From positions 29,561,975 through 29,625,974 of the forward strand of contig CM055101.1 of the NCBI GenBank assembly GCA_029204225.1: DNA of 64,000 bases, given 5' to 3'. The position numbers were made by a program, and so were the translations under genes. The DNA comes from Diphasiastrum complanatum. Taxonomy: Eukaryota; Streptophyta; Lycopodiopsida; Lycopodiales; Lycopodiaceae. Below the pieces are notes generated by a model. That model was not told the origin of the DNA and searched no databases. It saw only the letters and a program-made list of their open reading frames with translations. Below, in pieces: positions 59,054 to 64,000 of the stretch (positions within the stretch are counted from its first letter, which is position 1; each line of letters begins with the position of its first letter).

Positions 59054-60256
59054 ATGAAGCATAAAGATGCTAAGTACTATTTAGTTTGTGGTGATACCTA
59101 GCATTCATTATATATTTTACTTTTGCTTAATAAACAATAAAAGCTCACCTTTAAGATTGTAGATACATGTCAAGATTGTCTACTACAGATATTCAATAAA
59201 TTGCTTGGAATTTTTTTTACGAATTACTATGGATAAAGACATTGAAACAAACTGTGCAATCTTTTAGATGGGCTTTAGATCAGCTGAAATTTAAACACAT
59301 ATACGAATTCAATAGATCAGATTTTTTCAACCCTATATTTAAAAACATATATGAATTCAATTGATCATATTTTTTCTTTTGGAAAACACCACTAACAACT
59401 CTTTGCAAACAAAAAATATAAATAGCAATGAAACTCATAAAAAATTGTCAAAATATGACGCATATTTAGTGTGTCAAATATTGACATGAAACGTGCCCAT
59501 GACATGGATGCTAACACAAATGTCACATTAAATATTTCATTCTAATTTCACATTTTAATTCACTTAAAAAAATTCATTCTAATTTCACATGTCGATCTAA
59601 TTCTAGATTCACATTCCAATCTCATTCAAAATTACCATCATAATCTACATCACATTTTAATCTCATTCATCATATTTTTACTTTTAATTATAAAATTTTA
59701 TTCTCATCTGTATCTCTCTCTCTCTCTCTCCTCTTTATCATTCAGGTACAAATCTCTCTAAGCTAGAATATTATACAATAATCTTTTTCTCATTACAAAA
59801 TTCTTTTCACTCTTTTTACATCTCATTTCATAATTTCTTGCCCATGTTTTTATAAAATCCTTCACTCTAATACGATTTTTGTTTTAACCTTAAACTATCT
59901 TTGTCTGTACTCACTTTCATTTTTTGTAACTTTATTCAATTCACAATCATGGTTTCATTCATAATCACTAATCTCAATCATGCTTTCATTCATAATCACT
60001 AATCTCTTTTAGCAACATTTTATCAACATTTACAAATCTCATCATAGATCTTGTTCAATTCACAATCATGTTTTCATTCATAATCAATAATCTCATTCAC
60101 CAACATTTTATCAACATTTACAAATCTCATCATAATTTTAATAACACACACACAAATTCACATTTTAATCACACATTCATATTTTCTTAAACTAAAATCT
60201 TTCAATAAATTATAGATCTCTCTCATTCTTACATCCATAATTCATGCTGAATGAAA

Positions 60257-60259
<3 letters not shown>

Positions 60260-60329
<70 letters not shown>
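60260..60329 (+). repeat. (CT)n microsatellite, duplicated junction
   Basis: About 35 CT units at the boundary between the two internal copies in R1 copy C. Confidence 0.97.
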
Positions 60330-60334
<5 letters not shown>

Positions 60335-60889
60335 ATCATTCAGCTACAAATCTCTCTAAGCTAGAATCTTATACAATAATCTTTCTCTTTCTCATTACAA
60401 AATTCTTTTCACTCTTTTTTACATATCATTTCATAATTTCTTGCCCATGTTTTTATAAAATCCTTCACTCTAATACGATTTTTTTTTAACCTTAAACTAT
60501 CTTTGTGTATTCTCACTTTCATTTTTTGTAACTTTACTCAATTCAGAATCATGGTTTTATTCATAATCGCTAATGTTAATCATGGTTCAATTCACAATCA
60601 TGGTTTCATTCATAATCACTAATCTCATTCAACAACATTTTATCAGCATTTACAAATCTCATCATAGATCTTGTTCAATTCACAATCATGTTTTCATTCA
60701 TAATCAATAATCTCATTCACCAACATTTTATTAGCATTTACAAATCTCATCATAATTTTAATAACACACACACACAAATTCACATTTTAATCAAACATTC
60801 ATATCTTCTTAAACTAAAATCTTTCAATAAATTATAGATCTTATAGATCTCTCTCATTCTTACATCCATAGTTCATGATGAATGAAAGG

Positions 60890-61077
<188 letters not shown>

Positions 61078-61524
61078 CTACATCCATAATTCATGATATC
61101 ACTCATATATCTCACAAATTCCCAAGACTTACAAAAACCAAGTACTAAAAAGGTTGATCAAAAAATGGACTCTTATCTTGGAGAATGAAAAATTAGATCT
61201 GAACTCTACAAAACAAACATAAAAGAAACAAATTTATTTAAACAAACACAGATCTACAATGTACAAATTGAAGGGCATAAAAATCACTCTATGGGTGTCG
61301 AAATAAGTGTTAGTATATTGTTACTAACAAATCCATAGATTTTGATGTCCTTTTTGATATCTTCAGTACCTTGTTAGCTACAAATTTTGCCCCTCGGATG
61401 CTGCTAAGAGTGCTTGAATGGTGAACGAATAAAGAGAAAAAAAAACTTGCAAAATAGAACAATCTTTTAATATATTGTACACATTGATCTACTCAATCAA
61501 ATTGCAACCAAAAGAGAGTAGCAA

Positions 61525-61720
<196 letters not shown>

Positions 61721-62639
61721 GAAATATGCATAATCTAGCACCAATCATCTTAGATCCATTGCTTGAGAGCTCGATTTTCTTGTCGTTGCTTCCCAATTTT
61801 GTCACCTACAAAAGCACGACAACGCAATGGCATTAGTTTAAAGCTAAGACGAGATTAATGAAAAACAAAAAAGGAAAAAGTGTGATCATGAGATCACTAC
61901 TCATTACCATTTGATTGCAACCAAAGGAGGACGAAGAGGAGGAAGGAAAGGAGCAAGATCAAGAAGATGAACAAGAGTACCGAGGGCAAGATTGTGGATA
62001 GCACTAAGAGGATAGCAACCAAGAAGGGAGAGCAAAAGGAAACAAGAAAGGAGACAAAAGGAATAGAGAGGGTGTGAAAGATTGTCAACTAGTTTTGTTG
62101 GTTTATTGGCATTTTTGGAGGCCAAAGTGAAATTTCAACTTATAGATACATTTCTTAATCTTGATAAGGCCTAAAAATACTGTTCTTACTACTTCTAACA
62201 AGTATTCAAGTGGATAAGGTTGGATTTAGAGCTACTACTATTGGTTAATTGAGATACATTGAAACTAGTAACTTATTTCTAGGCTTTAAGTGAAGTACCA
62301 AGAAGTTGCTATTTTAGGGCAAGTGGCCAAGTGACATGAGGACTATTATAAATAGCTATCATCTTGATGTTCTCATTTTGTATGGAGAACTTTTCTCTTT
62401 TGATTCTATGTCCATCTCATGTGTTTATCTCATGATATCTTGAGTTTCTATGTGTAGAATGTTGATTTTATGGTTTATCTAGCTTTCACATGTGTGAAGT
62501 ACAATATTGTACTTTATTGCTACTATACGTACAGGGATAGTACTAAGTCATATCTAAATGTTTATGATCAAATCTTTGTGCATTTCTAAGTTCTAGCATG
62601 CGTAAAGAAGTGATTTCTATGTTCGAGCTATTTATAGAC

Positions 62640-62710
62640 ATTAGAGGAGTTCTAAATCCAAAAAAGACCTTTCTAGACACTAGAGAAATTCTAAATCCTT
62701 TATGAAATTA
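62640..62710 (+). mobile_element. MITE-terminus remnant
   Basis: CATTAGAGGAGTTCTAAATC followed by CACTAGAGAAATTCTAAATC: two terminus-like words in a row between R1 copy C and gypsy sequence. Probably the scar of a deleted element of the family seen at 3121, 6143 and 27920. Confidence 0.45.
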
Positions 62711-63301
62711 TTGAGGAATCCAGGACTTTAAAGGAGGAACCAGCCCGATTGAGTCCAACATAGATAGCTAGGAAAAAAATTATTCGAATTAATCTGGTGA
62801 CAGATGATGATCCAAAGTAGATATTCATTGGGGCAGAACATGATCTTGATTTTATTACGACAACCATGGAGTTGTTGAAAAACTATAAGGTTGTCTTTGC
62901 CTGGTCTTATGATGAATTATGAGGCGTAGTAAAAGAGGTCTACCAGAATACAATTGATGCTAGACCGGTTCGGCAACAGAGACATCAGATGAATCTAAAG
63001 CACGTGGGTCGGATTAGAGCTGCAATTGAAAAATTAGTGAGTGTGGGGTTTATTAAAATTCACCAACAGCCTTTTCAAATAGTGATGACGAAGGAAATTT
63101 ATGATTACTTAGACAAATTTATGAAAATTGTCTTGGATTTTGTCTATATGGGGATGATGATGATCATTTGGATTATTTGGAAAAATGTTTCCAAAGATGT
63201 TATGAATTGAAAATCAATCTTAATCTATAAAAGTGTACTTTCTGTGTGTAGAGAGCAATTTTATTAGGACAAATCATTTCTAAAGACGGATTGTTCATTG
63301 A
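62700..63301 (+). pseudogene. Gypsy RT fragment, third copy
   Basis: Same family as gypsy-2: IFIGAEHDLDFITTTMELLK, NYKVVFAWSYDEL, RHQMNLKHVGRIRAAIEKLV, then IVLDFVYMG-DDDDHLDYLEK-like and CTFCV.RAILLGQIISKDGL in shifted frames. It shares with the 43 kb copy the deletion of the RT centre. It ends at 63301 with the start of a new LTR-like sequence. Confidence 0.72.
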
Positions 63302-64000
63302 TGTTGAATTTCACATGTGTGGATTGTCCACAACATGTACTTGTGATAACCTAAGGTGTGTAGATGCACCAAGATCAAGACTAGATTGAGATTCAAGATC
63401 AATCTTAGATCCTATGGCAAAAACACACTACTACATGCATTCAATCACTTCCAACTCTCACTCACACGTGTGGGAAGTATTCAAAAAATAATCTAGGTAA
63501 AAACAAGCTGCTCTCCTTAGGTAGAGAGAGAAAAAGCATCATGAGCTCTCGGGTAGAGAGAGAAAGCTAGAAATCCAATAACTCACAAAATCCATGAAGT
63601 CACCAAATCAATTTAATTCAAAATAAGGAGTACAATGATACTAGTAGATCCACGAGCTACCACTATGCTTAACTATGATTGGACCATATTTTGTCACCTC
63701 TTGATCCTATTGGATCATTGAACCATACACCTCTTAATTCTATTGGACTATATTCAAGCACACCTCAATTTCCTATTGGACCTCACAAGGTTCCACCTCT
63801 AAATCCTATTGGACCTCTTGGAATTCATCAAACAAAAACTTTACACTTGTCTACACTCTAATTGGCACGTGTTTAGCCTCTTATTCTATTTTGGCTCAAT
63901 AGTGGCATTACAAGTGGAAGTGCATAATTTGTCATCTATGCCATTTTTTATTCCTATCAACATCCTACACCTAGATGCTTGATGTAAAAAACATAAGACC
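63302..64000. repeat. LTR-like sequence, start
   Basis: Begins TGTTGAATTTCACATGTGTG right at the interrupted gypsy RT. The first 26 bp match, in reverse complement, the sequence just outside the Copia-1 LTR at 16560-16585. Contains CACACGTGTGGGAAGT near 63463 and a short imperfect TCCTATTGGA repeat at 63700-63810. No second edge is in the window; the open frame at 63679 is only this repeat. Confidence 0.45.

Overview
The window looks like heterochromatin-like, repeat-dense nuclear DNA of a land plant. Evidence: AT-rich base composition, plant-type Ty1/copia and Ty3/gypsy retrotransposons whose primer-binding sites match tRNA-iMet and tRNA-Asp, CACTA and Helitron remnants, short GT..AG introns, and very long CT/GA and GT microsatellites. 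The lineage cannot be fixed from sequence alone; no ordinary single-copy host gene is recognisable. Almost every protein-like stretch is a decayed transposable element with stops, frameshifts or truncations, and elements are nested or fused to one another.

Layout. 0-3.1 kb: degenerate minisatellite, then copy A of a microsatellite-bearing repeat (R1). 3.1-5.8 kb: an unrecognised pair of convergent, intron-containing genes. 6.1-6.9 kb: a foldback MITE; 6.9-8.8 kb: palindromic CG-rich motifs and a 1.6 kb GT/GA microsatellite field. 9-11.8 kb: copia gag and LTR, gypsy RT and Helitron fragments. 11.8-16.6 kb (minus): Copia-1. 16.6-23 kb (minus): CACTA remnants, including a SET-like domain. 23-26.8 kb: gypsy 5' LTR, PBS, gag, protease. 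26.8-29.1 kb (minus): Copia-3 with a MITE. 30.7-30.9 kb: a palindrome cluster. 31.2-34.5 kb: gypsy integrase and Copia-4. 34.8-35.3 kb: CACTA fragment fused to Copia-2 (35.3-38.5 kb, plus). 38.5-41.4 kb (minus): Copia-5. 42.2-47.4 kb: LTR, gypsy and copia fragments. 47.4-49.5 kb: a GC-richer coiled-coil pseudogene block. 45.1-54.7 and 55.3-62.6 kb: two copies of a large tandem duplication carrying gypsy integrase, an RLE-type endonuclease domain and R1 copies B and C. 62.7-64 kb: gypsy RT and a new LTR start.

Most interesting signal: Copia-1 and Copia-2, two elements of one LTR family in opposite orientation, both lack the reverse transcriptase domain. In its place, between integrase and RNase H, they carry the same roughly 390-codon foreign reading frame. 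The lesions seen in this frame differ between the copies, which implies the ancestor had an intact frame there and that this RT-less, gene-carrying family was mobilised in trans. Second: the convergent two-gene family near 3.5-5.8 kb, whose convergent tail recurs at 54.7-55.3 kb, looks like an undescribed DNA transposon. All functional statements are by eye from motifs; no database search was possible.
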